Positions 1 to 10,831 of a stretch of 64,000 nucleotides of DNA are shown here, in pieces. The notes under the pieces are model-generated. The model did not search any database and was not told the DNA's origin. It saw only the letters and a list, made by a program, of their open reading frames with translations. Position 1 is the stretch's first letter. Each line of letters begins with the position of its first letter. Source of the stretch: Monomorium pharaonis (taxonomy: Eukaryota; Arthropoda; Insecta; Hymenoptera; Formicidae); NCBI RefSeq assembly GCF_013373865.1, contig NC_050472.1, forward strand, positions 27,055,190 to 27,119,189, in the 5' to 3' direction. Position numbers and translations under genes: made by a program.

Positions 1-1368
1 TCATCGTGGCGACAGCCGCCCGGGCGGCATACTGCCACCGTTGACCAGTTACCCCGTAAGTACTACCGCTGTTGAACGCTAACCAGCCCCACCTACGGTT
101 CATAGTCCTTTTTATATGATGCGATTTACATTTTTGCATTCGACGTTGTGGCAATCTGCAACTATTTTACCATAACACGAACAATCCCATGATAGCATTG
201 ACTGGAGATCCGAGCGGTAGAGGATCAATGCCGTTGTCATATCTGCCAATTCTGGGACCGAGCATGATAGCGCAAGCGAGAGCTGTACGAGGAGCAAACA
301 ATTAATGCGTTTGTTTGAAATGTTAATTTATTGTTAATTATCTGACAGTCATTAAATACACTTGTGTATCTCTGATTACCTGAAACACCGCCGACAAGAT
401 GCACCGGGCCTGAGCCAGCGATATCAACGACTCCCATACGATTCAGAAAACCATGATCACCCCATACCCACCCCGCTGGCATGCAGTACACGATAGTGTT
501 CAAAAACGAGAAGATGCAGTACGCTTTAAAGTTACATCTAGAAATGGAAAATTATACAATGGCAACCCTGATGAAAAATTTTTCTCAAGATCTTTATACG
601 AATTAGAACACTTTTCAGAAGTATTAGGAAAAACTACTTCTGAAGTATACCAATTTGTATAAAAAATTTGAGAAATTTTTCTAAAAAGTTATATAAAATT
701 ATACTTCTTTTTTAATTCTAAGAAAACACCTCAAAAAACTTATTCTCGATATCACATTTGCGAAGATAAATACCGTTCTGCCATAGCACCACTAACGATG
801 GTTGTCGAAGTGGTGGCAAAGCTCAATTGAAATATAAACGCGGCGCAAATGGAACCCATGTACTCGTCGTCGACGGGAGGATCTACGAATATACCTCCGA
901 TTCCGATCAGAGGATTATTGGGTTCGCTCAAGCCAAAACTAAATCCGAATCCGAACATCCAGTAAGTTAGGCCACCGAGAACTATATCGACTACGTTTTT
1001 CATCATGATGTTGACCTCATTTTTTACAGATACACAACCAGACTCTAACATTCCGAAACCTATGGAGTTGGTAAGACAATCAACATATTACGCGCGAGTA
1101 AAGATAAAAGTGTGGTAAAATAAAGTTAGTAATAAGTACTTTGTACCTTGGTGAGAAAATAAAGAGTAATAAGTATCTTGATTAAACAAAAAAAGTAACT
1201 CGCATTTGTTTTTAAATTATACTAAGCATTACCTGTTTGCATTGTAAAAATCATGAAGGAGCTCGTAACGATCCAGTTACTATCTTCTTGCGTAAGATTA
1301 TACAATGAACTAATATATCTATCAACTGTAATGTTTGTGTCATTTTTCTCGAAATTCGCTGTTTCCAT
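1..1368 (-). CDS. Amt: Ammonium transporter (Amt family), 5' part, five exons, runs off left edge
   Basis: Membrane channel for ammonium/ammonia of the Amt/MEP family. Exons read on the minus strand are 1233-1368, 774-1059, 380-537, 171-282 and 1-92 (incomplete). All junctions are GT-AG and stay in frame, giving about 261 residues where the family usually has 450-600. The N-terminus has Asn-x-Thr/Ser sites before the first membrane segment (NWIVTSSFMIFTMQ). Exon 2 carries MLESGCVSVKNEVNIMMKN and exon 3 carries CMPAGWVWGDHGFLN. The signature DIAGSGPVH, about residues 179-187, contains the conserved Asp and the first pore His of the family; the second pore His would lie beyond the window edge. 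Exon 5 ends near the motif WGWLAFNSGSTYG. The start is the ATG at 1366-1368, which precedes the expected extracellular N-terminus. The family is certain; orthology to the single insect Amt rather than an Rh protein is inferred from the Amt-like motifs. Confidence 0.93.
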
Positions 1369-2282
1369 GATGTCTAAACTGTTACTTTGTCACTAGAAAG
1401 AGTTCGACTGCTAATGCCTTCGTTCACATACATTGAGCGCGCACTTGGGACAAACAAATTAAAAATTTAAGGTGTACGGACAAAACAAGACTGGTATTGA
1501 TATTGATAGTAGACGTCAAGACTTCTGTCAGCAACTGATCAAACGGATCTTAAAAGGAGGCGGACCTTATTGAACCAAGAGAAAGATAATATCTAAAAGG
1601 AAGATTGGAAAAAATATTTAGTCGCGTTCTTGTTATGTTTTTAACTTTTTTTATTGGCCTGTTCAAGATATTACAGAAAATTTTTTCAATTTCATTTTAA
1701 AAAATTTCTCTTTGTTCATTAATGAAATCATGTCAAAATAATGTATAGTACATAACATTAATCTAGATTATTGAAAATTATATAATTTCATTATCTATGC
1801 TATGTATACTTCGAATTTATAATGCTGCACTAGTCTCGAGAAAAATATCATGATTATAAAATGTGCAATGGAACATAATATATGAGAATATTAGCGATGA
1901 TGTTTGACAATGCAAAGGTTTTTTTTTTGGTTTTTTTGTTTTAGTGGCCAAGCTAGACATTACATGATCACATATTTGCAAATGAGTTGTTCTTACGTCA
2001 TACAAGTGAACTTAACCCCTTTTAGGTGGCGAAGAAAAAAATGGAATCGACACAAACACTTTTTTATCATCCTTTATCAAAGATATAGTTGTGTGGGTTA
2101 CTTTCGGAAGCAAGAGTGTATAGCATTAAGACATAAAATTTCACACAAAGTATATTGATAGATATAATTTTGTATGCTCGGTTTTTTTTCGAAAGCGTCT
2201 ATGAGGACTACGTTAGTAGATGATAGATTTTTGTTTGTTGAATTCCGTGCGCTAGTTTGGCAATTTGCTCATCCTGCAGGGT
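1369..2282. other. Spacer between Atg8a 3' end and Amt 5' end
   Basis: AT-rich sequence with no convincing coding exon. It should contain the Atg8a 3' UTR (minus strand, below 2283) and the Amt promoter (above 1368), since both genes are read right to left. A short T tract lies at 1920-1930. I saw no clear canonical poly-A signal for Atg8a. Confidence 0.6.
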
Positions 2283-4770
2283 TTAGTGATGACCGTATAC
2301 GTTTTCATCGCTATATGCTATGTATAAGAAGAAATCCTCTTCATGATGTTCCTATTAAAAATTTTGGAAAGATTAGAGTGAGCACAACAAAGTATCATAC
2401 TTAATAATTAATTTAATAGCTACTATGGATGAATTTTTATCCAAGTGCTAATTCAAGCTCAGTACAATTTTTGTTGAAATTTTGATATTTTATATAAAAT
2501 AATATTTAATAAGATTTTTTGAAAATTAAAATAGCATTAGTTCAGTTATTTTAACTTCTTGCTATTTGTAAATTAGAAAGAAGTCTACAAAAAACTTAAG
2601 TGTAAAAAATTATTAATTTGAGTGGTTTCATCCAAAAGAGTATTAATGTTAGAACAAATGTGAGTGGCATTCCAGAATCAAATGTTTATTTGAATTACCG
2701 CATAAAGAGAACCCATGGTGGCGCTTGTTGGAGGAATAATGTTGTTGACAAAGAAGAATAGGGCATCCTCGGGACGTAAGTGAATCCTTTTACGAATTAA
2801 AAAGTAAAATTGTCCAACAGTTAAATCAGAGGGTACCAAATATTTTTGCTTGTCCAGATCACTGATTTTCGCTTTTGGGGCCTTCTCAACTATTACCTAT
2901 AAAAACATTCATTATGTCTCTCTCAAACATTTTTCTTTAAAATATAAAAATGTAATGTGACATATCTTAATTAGTTTGTTGCAAATGCACAAAAAACTAA
3001 TCTTCATTAAAGTTGCAGTTTGCCTGGCAAAATTATATCACTCATTTTCTACAACGACAATGTAGTTCGAAAATTGTCATTTTTTTATTCATCTGAAAAA
3101 AAAAAAGAATTTTGATAAAGAGTTAATGATACATTTATTTTTCAACAATCAGCCAACTAATTGTTACACCACAATCGTGTTTAAAAATATTACAAAGTTT
3201 TTAATTATTTTTATTATATTTTTAATTACTACAAAATTATTTAATTAAAAATATTCAAAATAAAAAATTGTTTAAAATTATATTATTGTTGTAGCAAACG
3301 AGCGATATTTCAGGATTTGTTGAATAAAATCTTAAAGGCTGAAATTTTCGGCGCGCTGCCCGCGTGAGAGGCAAGTTTCAAACGCCGTGCGAGAGTTTGA
3401 GATACGTCCAAATGTTGAATAACAGGATTCGGATTAAAGTCCTGCAATTGGCGAAAGTCGTGCTTGCATCGCGGGATCACGGAGGTAGGTAATTTCGCGA
3501 TAATTTCGTATCGCGATATGTGAAACTGCCGTCATGTGATCGATGATTCATACCCAGCTATGATAAACACAATTATTTTTTCTTCCTAATGATCACAAAA
3601 TCACGATCGCGGAATCGACTACAAGTTAAGGCGCAAACTCTGAAGTAAACTGCATTTTTAGTGTTAATTAAGAATAGATTATTAATCTGTCAGAAATTAA
3701 TTAATACGGAATAGATAAGATCGATATACATTTTTATCTCGTCCGCGGAACGCTTGATTTATAACACGTATTTCTTTTTCCCTAATCAAAATATAGAATT
3801 ACACTTTTTTTATTGTATAATCCGAAGTATATATCTTGCGTCAGTAAAAAAAAGATATATAATGATACACGATACAATCGTATAATCGATCTGTCATTCT
3901 CTTGGGCTATTTGTTACAAAGCAGACTAAAATAAAACGCAGTTCGATTGTAAAAGCTGGAAAATACTGGCGAGAAATCGATGTCATAATACAAGTGCAAG
4001 CTGTCGTATTTCGCGAGGTCGAAAATAAAAATTCTTTATTTTCAACTTTCGGTATAAACAATTCTGGGAATCCAAAAGTTGAACTTGATCTTGCAAGGAA
4101 ATGTTGCAAATCACTTGCTTCTCAAAGGCACGCGACAAAGAGTCGAATCAAAACGTTTCTTCGCATTCAAAGTCTACCTTGACGGTGGCAACAGGGGGGA
4201 AGTCGAGATCGATGTCGCGGGGACGTCGCCCGACGTAAATAAATTCCAAGGTAAATGAAACGGGGCATCTCCGGGGCGAATCTCGAGACACTTGGAGACT
4301 TACCGTCGATTCCACGTCGCGGGGCAAATCGATACGCGTGCGGGGGAGAAGCAGCGCGATTTCGTCGCGTAAGTGCGCAAAAAGCAGCACAGAGAGAGGC
4401 CCTCTCGGAGAGAGAATTAGAGGAGTCCCGTTCGACAATATGCGAGATGCGACGTAAATCACGAGGGCGACCTTGGACTTCCGCGGAGCAACCGTCGCGT
4501 CGTAGGACGCGACATTGCGAAAGCGATCCGTCGAGGAAAGGGAGGAGGAAGAAAGGTCTCTTTTGAGTTTCCTCGCGGAAGCTAACAACGTTCAGGACAG
4601 CACGTCATCTCGCACACACACACGTGTACGTCGATCCTCAAAGGCGAGTAACGCGAGGAAGAGACGTTTGTTGTACTTACGGGCACTCGATCGGGATATT
4701 TTCGTCGGATCTTTTCGCCCTCGGCCTTCCTCTTCTCAAACGGGTGCTCCTCCTTGTACTGGAACTTCAT
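2283..4770 (-). CDS. Atg8a: Autophagy-related ubiquitin-like protein Atg8a (GABARAP type)
   Basis: Ubiquitin-like protein that is conjugated to phosphatidylethanolamine on autophagosome membranes and recruits LIR-containing cargo receptors. Three minus-strand exons: 4681-4770, 2699-2896 and 2283-2351, with phase-0 GT-AG junctions, encode 118 residues (GABARAP is 117). The start MKFQYKEEHPFEKRK is the N-terminal helix. The LIR-docking segment around KYLVPSD (residues 48-54) and Arg67 are present. The C-terminus ends with the conserved Gly116 followed by His-His, so Atg4 must trim two residues to expose the glycine. The middle exon differs from the usual GABARAP sequence as I remember it at several places: Lys40, Ser42, Gln47, and Ala96 directly at the exon 2/3 junction. 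Family assignment is essentially certain; orthology to Atg8a rather than an Atg8b-like copy is inferred from the presence of introns. Confidence 0.95.
2897..4680. other. Atg8a intron 1
   Basis: The left part to about 4100 is AT-rich. From about 4190 to 4680 it is CpG-rich and open in several frames on both strands without resembling a protein. The compositional step suggests that the promoter-proximal island of Atg8a extends into the intron. No additional exon was recognised. Confidence 0.6.
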
Positions 4771-5690
4771 CGTTCCCTTCTCGTCTGCGAAGCAGACCAC
4801 GCGGCACGACAACGACGACGACAACGGACGTCTCTCGTGACGTCTCTCCTCTATCACTTGGTCACTGTCTGTCACTGGCGTTTTCCACAGTCACCCTAAC
4901 TCGCCCTTTTTGCACGCGTGCGCACTCTCTACCTATACTCGCCTACCTCCGTCTCGCTCTCTCGTACACGACACTCGTCCCCAAGACGGTCACCGAATTG
5001 ACACACGAACGCGCGACCCTCGACGATACTTTCTCGTAACAATAACAATCGTCGTGCGTCACTACCGTGGTTGCGCTAGCGCACATTCCGCCGCGAAAAA
5101 GTAGTTCTCATTTCGGTGAGAAAAACACATCGCTAGAGAGATCGTCGATTTGTTCTGAGAGATTGCGCGTTTCCGCACGCGAGAAACTAGCCGCGCATTA
5201 ACGTAGGGACTATCGCTAAATGAAAGACGAGAAATCCATCGAAAATTCTACGCGCGTAAGGATGACAAGACAGGTCTTTGCGTCGCGCGACTGCACTTTT
5301 GCACCCTTTGTGTTCTCTTTACTCCTCTAATGCACGATCCCGCGAATCCCGAGCACCGTTCTCGCTCTGCGTGAGCGCAGGCGCGTGCCACTGCGCGAGC
5401 CAATTACTGCGTTCGGAGTAGTGACACTTTTTCTCTCGAGTGTGCAAAGCTTTAATAAGATTGGCTCTTGTCGTTAGCTCCTCGCCAAATTTAAGTGTAG
5501 TTAACCAATCGTGATAAAGAGTAACTAGAGTGAGAGCTCGTTTTCTCTCTGCTGAACGCCAACAATGTGAAATATTTGACGCTACAAATATTTCGGAGCA
5601 TTTAATTAATTGAAATTGAAATAAAAAGAATTTTACGATTTGGCCAATCAAAGAATGCCTTGAAGCGTTTGTAGCGGCAGAGAGGAACCT
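4771..5690. promoter_or_regulatory. 5' flank and probable promoter region of Atg8a
   Basis: CpG-rich sequence directly upstream (on the minus strand) of the Atg8a start, so its 5' UTR and promoter should lie here. I see no decisive TATA box or initiator. Reading frames here look like composition effects rather than genes. Confidence 0.45.
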
Positions 5691-5900
5691 GAGAGCGGTC
5701 ATCGCGTCGTTTTAGATGTTTTCATTCATTAGCGCCTCTATGTGCACAAAATGTGCACATTGAACTATGTAGTCAAATATCTATGAAATATCTATGTAGG
5801 TAATGTGTATGACTTTTTGGGTCTCTTCTATGCTGTGTCCACGTTTATTTGGTTGCCGACATTATCCTGCTATTCTCGAACATTAATAACCGCACATTAT

Positions 5901-6162
5901 ACCTGCGCACAATGAATTCTGAATACGCGAGACACGCACGGAGTCGACAGAACGTCCGACCGGCGCTGGAGTGGCGTACGTGACTGGAGCGCGGAGCAAC
6001 GGAGCAACATGGCGGCAGCGGCGCAGGCGCGGCGAGTGGCGCCGACTAGCGCCGAGTACCGCCGAGTCTGCCTGCCAGCAGTAACGTACGCCACTCCAGC
6101 GCCGGTCGGACGTTCCGTCGACTCCGTGCGTGTCTCGCGTTCAGAATTCATTGTGCGCAGGT
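5901..6162. repeat. Inner inverted repeat, about 80-bp arms
   Basis: Arms are at 5901-5981 (starting ACCTGCGCACAATGAATTC) and 6084-6162 (ending GAATTCATTGTGCGCAGGT), nearly perfect complements. The GC-rich spacer of about 100 bp has a run of GCGGC-type motifs. The repeat lies wholly inside the larger inverted repeat. Confidence 0.88.
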
Positions 6163-6204
6163 ACGGTGTGAGATCGTACGTAGCCGAAATCGTATTCATC
6201 TGTA

Positions 6205-6344
6205 TAGCCTCGTCTACAGAAGTCGCAAGCAGCCAGTTGCGACTTGCGACAGCCAATGATTGTCGAGCTTTAACTAGAAACTAGGCGCTCATTGGCTGTA
6301 GCAAGTCGCAACTGACTGCTTGTGACTTTTGTAGACGAGGCTTA
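6205..6344. repeat. Third inverted repeat (55-bp arms, 30-bp loop)
   Basis: Arms are at 6205-6259 and 6289-6344. The outer ends read AGCCTCGTCTACA and TGTAGACGAGGCT, and the inner ends CAGCCAATGA and TCATTGGCTG, with few mismatches. The compact size suggests a short MITE or a hairpin-forming transcript. It follows the inner repeat directly, inside the larger one. Confidence 0.85.
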
Positions 6345-7061
6345 AAGCGCGGCATCGTGCGTTTGCCTTCGGTCACGCAATCATACAGAGATACACAAAA
6401 CTCTGGGAGCGAATTGATTTACTTCTGTTCAGTGTGTCTTGACGTGCGCATTCAATTGATTTTTGGACATAGCATAGAAGAGACTTAAAAAGTCATGCAC
6501 ATTATCTACGAGATTTATTTGACTACATAGTTTAATGTGCACATTTTGTGCGTATAGAGGCGCTGATGGATGAAAACACCTAAAACGACGCGATAACCGC
6601 TCTCTGGTAGCGGTTATATGAACTATGGCCGAAGTCGATTATCTTTCCCTCGCTCGACGCGCCACTTCGAGAATCGCAATCTCGCGCCACTCAATATTTT
6701 TTGAATTCCCGCGTTGGTTCACGAAAACCCGCCATCGCCAACGGATCGGAGCGGAGTAGTAGCCGTTCGAATCGTGTCCTCACGTCTCTCTCACTCTCGT
6801 GTTCGCGATCGAAAAGAAGTGGAATCCGCGCGCAAGCCGGTATTGTCTCGCGAGTGCGTGTCTTTTTCGTCGAAATGTGTGATATTGTGTCGAGTACAGT
6901 GAGTGGAAGCCGTGTGGTGTCTACATTGACGACGAGATTCAGCATCAATGCCCCCCCTTCCTTACCCCTGGTTGCGAGAATCACCGGCGATCGGCTCCAA
7001 TCATCGTGTTCTCCATTCCGTGCTGCAGATGACAACGCGTAATCGTCGTGACTGTCACCAG

Positions 7062-8226
7062 GTATGTCTCTATTCTGGAATTATTGTCATAATATGCGGT
7101 TATACTTTCGCTGATGTGCGAATAACGATCAAACGGTCACACGAAGCCGCCATTTTTTGATTTCGCGATGCGTTGACCGGTCAACGAAGCTCCACCGAGA
7201 CTTTTACAATTACGATGTTGTGATTGTTGAACAGACATTTGATAAACTATGATAAATGCTTTTCGAAAGTAGAGAGAGCTAGAGTCATAGAATAGAGAGA
7301 ATTGCTGAGTTTCAAGAAATATTGCTAATTATCGAATTTATATATATTGTAGATATCATTTTTGTCATAAAAGTAGAATGTTAATTTTATGACATTGAAA
7401 GAGAAATCGTTAGTAATCGATCATGTACATACAATTATGTAACGATCATGTATAATTAGAAATTTTTTGCTATAAATAATTCTACAGGATGGTTAATTAA
7501 GGTGATCCGAGTTTGGTTAAATTTGCGCTGGTAAATCTCTCAATGAGAGATCAATTTTCCGCGCGAAATTGCGACATAATTCGTAGAGTGCACCGTACAC
7601 TAGCGTCCTCGATGGATACGTCAAAATTATGAAGCTGTTCGCTGAAATAAGCACAGATGATAACAAAGTCCGGTCTCTCGAAATTTACGATTTTCATTTT
7701 ATTAAAAAAATTTTATTAAAAAATTTATTATTTTGCGCGCGTAGTCTTACTTAAAAATTATTATGGAAATATATGTACAATCAAAAACTTTTATGATTAT
7801 AAAATTAGTTTAAAAAAATTAAAATCTAATAGAAATATTATATAATTAGCTAATAAAGCTACAAATTAATTTTTATATACAATATTTTATAAATTATTTA
7901 TCTGTCCAAAAGTTTGAATATATTATAAAAGGATGTTTAAATATTATTTTTTAATCAAGAAAACTCACTAATAAAATTTACATTGCTAATGTATTACTTA
8001 TTTACTGTTATAAATCACATATTAATCTTATTGTGGATATTAACAATAAATATTCAATGTGATACAAATGATGTATACACAAAAATGTAATATTAAAAAA
8101 TAATACTAAAAATTTTTTATTTCATCCAGGAGAATATTTATATGTAGAAAGAATGTTGGATTTTATTGTTCTTTATTAAAAGTAATATATACAGATGTAC
8201 ATCTGTAATTGAAAGAATAAAAAGAA
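7062..8226. other. AT-rich spacer downstream of RpL22
   Basis: It contains no recognisable coding exon. The RpL22 3' UTR on the minus strand occupies the right end, with AATAAA at 8172-8177. The rest is AT-rich and may be intron of the candidate plus-strand gene. Confidence 0.5.
8172..8177 (-). promoter_or_regulatory. Poly-A signal of RpL22
   Basis: AATAAA on the minus strand about 50 bp after the RpL22 stop codon, a normal position for a short ribosomal-protein 3' UTR. Confidence 0.6.
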
Positions 8227-9529
8227 TTATTCCGCATCTTCTTCATCATCATCTTCCTGACTGTTAATCTGGAAGTATCGTAATTCGTAGGTTTCTTTGT
8301 CTTTCGACACTACTCGCAACCAATCACGCAACTTGTTCTTCTTTAAGTACTTCTTGGTCAAGTACTTGAGGTATCTATAATAACAAAGTTTTCCAAATCA
8401 GTGCAAATATCGTTCTTCTTGTAGCTTATAATAGCAAATGGATGGAATAGTAATACATTGCTTAATACATTGGCTGTTGTGTTGGGAGACACAAACTTTG
8501 AATTTTGTACAATGCTACAGAGATTTATATGAATCGAAGCTTGATTTCTATATTTTAACAATATTTATTGTACAAAAAGTACATCAAAACATTAAATAAA
8601 ACAAAAGTACAGTGCTGCTCTACATAATCTTGTGTGGCATTTATTCAAAGTTTGTTCAAACACCAATACACATATGCAGTCAACGTGTTAAATCCGTGGA
8701 ATTCTTTCATGCATATTCCATTGTATATTAAGGAAAAAAAACAGACATTACTCACCGCTTCGAGAAATCGACGTCGCTGTTGACGGTGAGCTTCATCTTG
8801 TTTCGCTCTAGAGAAACGTTGTTGCCAAAGTTATAAGTTTTGCCTCCAACCTTAATTTTCTCCTGCAGATATTTTTCCTGAAAACAAAAATCGTTGTCCT
8901 TAGTCTCAATATGGGATGTAGTATTAGAACTCCAATAGACATAACGCGATTCAAAATTCACGTCTGTTGACTTGAGCTTTCCTATACAGACAGGTTAAGA
9001 ATTCGTGAGAAATATGTTAGAATTACGCTCAAGATATCGAATGAGCAATTTGAGAGAAAATTCTTAAAGTTAGAAAACGAAAGTAGTACAACTGTAGGCT
9101 AAAATGATGTGCAACTTACAAAATTGGTAACATCCATAATATTATCCTCGACAGGATGCGTACAATCGATCGTAAACCTCAGGGACACCTTTTTCTTTTG
9201 TCCCTTGCCCCGAAGGACTTGCTTCTTAACCGGGCCTTTGGATTTCTTTGCTGGCTAGAAATTTGCGAAAAAACATTTCCTTTTAATGATAATATTGTCA
9301 TCATTTCACGGGACACGTGGGAAATCGTCCAAGGTAGAGGGATAGAGACGAAGTAAGCAATAAAAATCGAACTCGATCGAAGCAATCTTGAGATAAAACG
9401 AAATGCCGACGTGTCATGATTGACAAGTTGTGCGCATTCTTTTCGCACGTAATGTTATTATCGCAGGATTTTGCCATAATTAAGAAGAATGGGCGTATTT
9501 TCGTCGAAGCAAGAACTTACCGGAGCCAT
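8227..9529 (-). CDS. RpL22: Large ribosomal subunit protein eL22
   Basis: Component of the 60S ribosomal subunit. Four minus-strand exons: 9521-9529 (only Met-Ala-Pro), 9120-9254, 8756-8877 and 8227-8374. All are GT-AG and in frame, encoding 137 residues. Exon 2 starts with a Lys-rich stretch (PAKKSKGPVKKQ) and then FTIDCTHPVEDNIMDV. Exon 3 has EKYLQEKIKVGGKTYNFGNN, and exon 4 has YLKYLTKKYLKKNKLRDWLR then an acidic tail of Asp/Glu. These are the hallmarks of eL22. The protein is near the vertebrate length (128) and lacks the long Ala/Lys-rich N-terminal extension known from Drosophila RpL22. The tiny first exon placed right after the start is typical of ribosomal-protein genes. It may lie within an intron of a candidate plus-strand gene. 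Confidence 0.96.
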
Positions 9530-9549
9530 GTTCACGTGTGTACGGCGAA

Positions 9550-9568
9550 CGAAAGAACCAGAAAGAAC
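9550..9568 (-). promoter_or_regulatory. Pyrimidine-rich (TOP-like) start region of RpL22
   Basis: Just upstream of the RpL22 start codon the minus strand reads GTTCTTTCTGGTTCTTTCG. Two TTCTTTC tracts fit the pyrimidine initiator used by ribosomal-protein genes, which would give a very short 5' UTR. The exact start site is not determined. Confidence 0.45.
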
Positions 9569-9840
9569 TCGAGCTGACCATATGGCGCTGTAGTCGTTTG
9601 TCGTTTATGCTACTAGTAGCATAGAGAAAAAAAAGCCCTCTGTCTCACATATACACACACACATATATACCTATATGGGGTATTGCTAATATATTACTTA
9701 TTGTGTTAATATATGGGGTACACACATATATACACATATACATACCTATTATTCTTATTAATATAACAAAATCAGTCAATATTAAATGTATAAACTGAGA
9801 AACTTATATTAATTATATTAATTATATTACTAATTATATG

Positions 9841-9842
9841 TA

Positions 9843-9916
<74 letters not shown>

Positions 9917-9941
9917 CGTGCGTGCGTGTGCGTGTGTGTGT
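9841..9941. repeat. TG/CG dinucleotide microsatellite
   Basis: About 100 bp of TG repeats with TGCG variants near the right end. Simple sequence in non-coding DNA upstream of RpL22. Confidence 0.97.
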
Positions 9942-10062
9942 TATATTAAAATATTTTAATAATAATAAAATGCTTATTGGTAATCTAAATTTTTTAATAA
10001 TTAAATAAAAATTAAAGTTTACCGAATTAAAATTTTTTAAATTAATTATCCTATTTTATTAA

Positions 10063-10302
10063 CCCTCCGTTTGTACACTGACCCCAAAAGGGAACAAGCG
10101 AAATTTTTCACTTGTATAATCATAAGATTGGTGATAGACGGAGCTTGGCTCTCCTTTAATTAATTGATCAAAGTAATTATTAAAATTTAAAATGTAATCA
10201 TTCAAGAGTAATAAGGAATTTTTCCAGAATTTTTGCACGTATTTAAGATTTTAAAAAAGAGTCAGGATAAAAAGGGGTCAGTGTACAGAGAGAGACGGAG
10301 AG
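10063..10302. mobile_element. piggyBac-type MITE, 240 bp, flanked by TTAA
   Basis: The left end reads CCCTCCGTTTGTACACTGACC. The right end, read backwards, begins CTCTCCG and rejoins as GTACACTGACCCC, with a small CT insertion in the stem. Both ends are bounded by TTAA (10059-10062 and 10303-10306), the fixed target duplication of piggyBac-superfamily elements. There is no transposase frame, so the element is non-autonomous. The arms are about 27-32 bp. Confidence 0.88.
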
Positions 10303-10306
10303 TTAA

Positions 10307-10831
10307 ATAAATTATTTTATTTATAAATAAATATTATAATAATATATAAGTACCATATATTAATTTTTTAAAAAATTATTTTATAGTAAATAAAATAATT
10401 TAATTTTAACAAAATTGGTTGTATTACATTCATGTTTTTTTGTTTGTTTTTTTGTAAATTATAATTAATATATATTTATATAAAATATAATACTTTTAAT
10501 TAATAATTAAGAAATATTTTTAATTAAATTAATTAAAGAACTAAATTATAATCAGTTTTAAATTTTATAGTTGACAGTTTATAATTAAATTTAATTAACC
10601 GTTTTTTAAAATCAGAATTGGTGCCACATTTTAAGTGTCTATATTGCCCATAAAATGTAGAATTATACTCAATCAAATGTGATTTTATGATTGTAATCTG
10701 GAATCTAATCTAATTTAATTAGAGTTATTTATTTACGACAAAATGAGATTATGTAATTAAATAGAAAATGTATATAATTGTTTACTAAACAAGTTCAATT
10801 TAAATTTAATTAGTATTGTTTTTTGTTGCAG
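10307..10831. other. AT-rich sequence before the microexon
   Basis: Strongly AT-rich, without coding signal. It ends in the pyrimidine tract and CAG acceptor of the microexon at 10832. Confidence 0.5.

Larger units (their letters stand above)
5691..6606. repeat. Long inverted repeat with about 145-bp arms (MITE-like / fold-back element)
   Basis: The left arm is at about 5691-5840 and the right arm at about 6465-6606. Reading the right arm backwards reproduces the left arm at roughly 90 percent identity, from GAGAGCGG..ATCGCGTCG through TGTGCACAAAATGTGCACAT-like sequence to GTCTCTTCTATGCT. The 625-bp interior contains two further inverted repeats, listed separately. I found no transposase reading frame, so this is best read as a non-autonomous fold-back element or nested MITEs. 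A clear target-site duplication was not identified. Confidence 0.85.

Noticed and set aside
2174..2404. 76-residue plus-strand frame
   Set aside because: It is the antisense of the last Atg8a exon.
4148..5039. Several long overlapping open frames on both strands in CpG-rich sequence
   Set aside because: They show Arg/Ser-rich composition in every frame, have no family resemblance, and lie over Atg8a exon 1 and its intron; they are composition effects.
6701..7042. 113-residue Arg/Ser-rich frame
   Set aside because: It lies in a CpG-rich putative 5' UTR, with an equally long frame on the opposite strand; no coding signal.
8878..9520. snoRNA in RpL22 introns 1 and 2
   Set aside because: Ribosomal-protein introns often host snoRNAs, but I saw no paired C and D boxes or an H/ACA layout.
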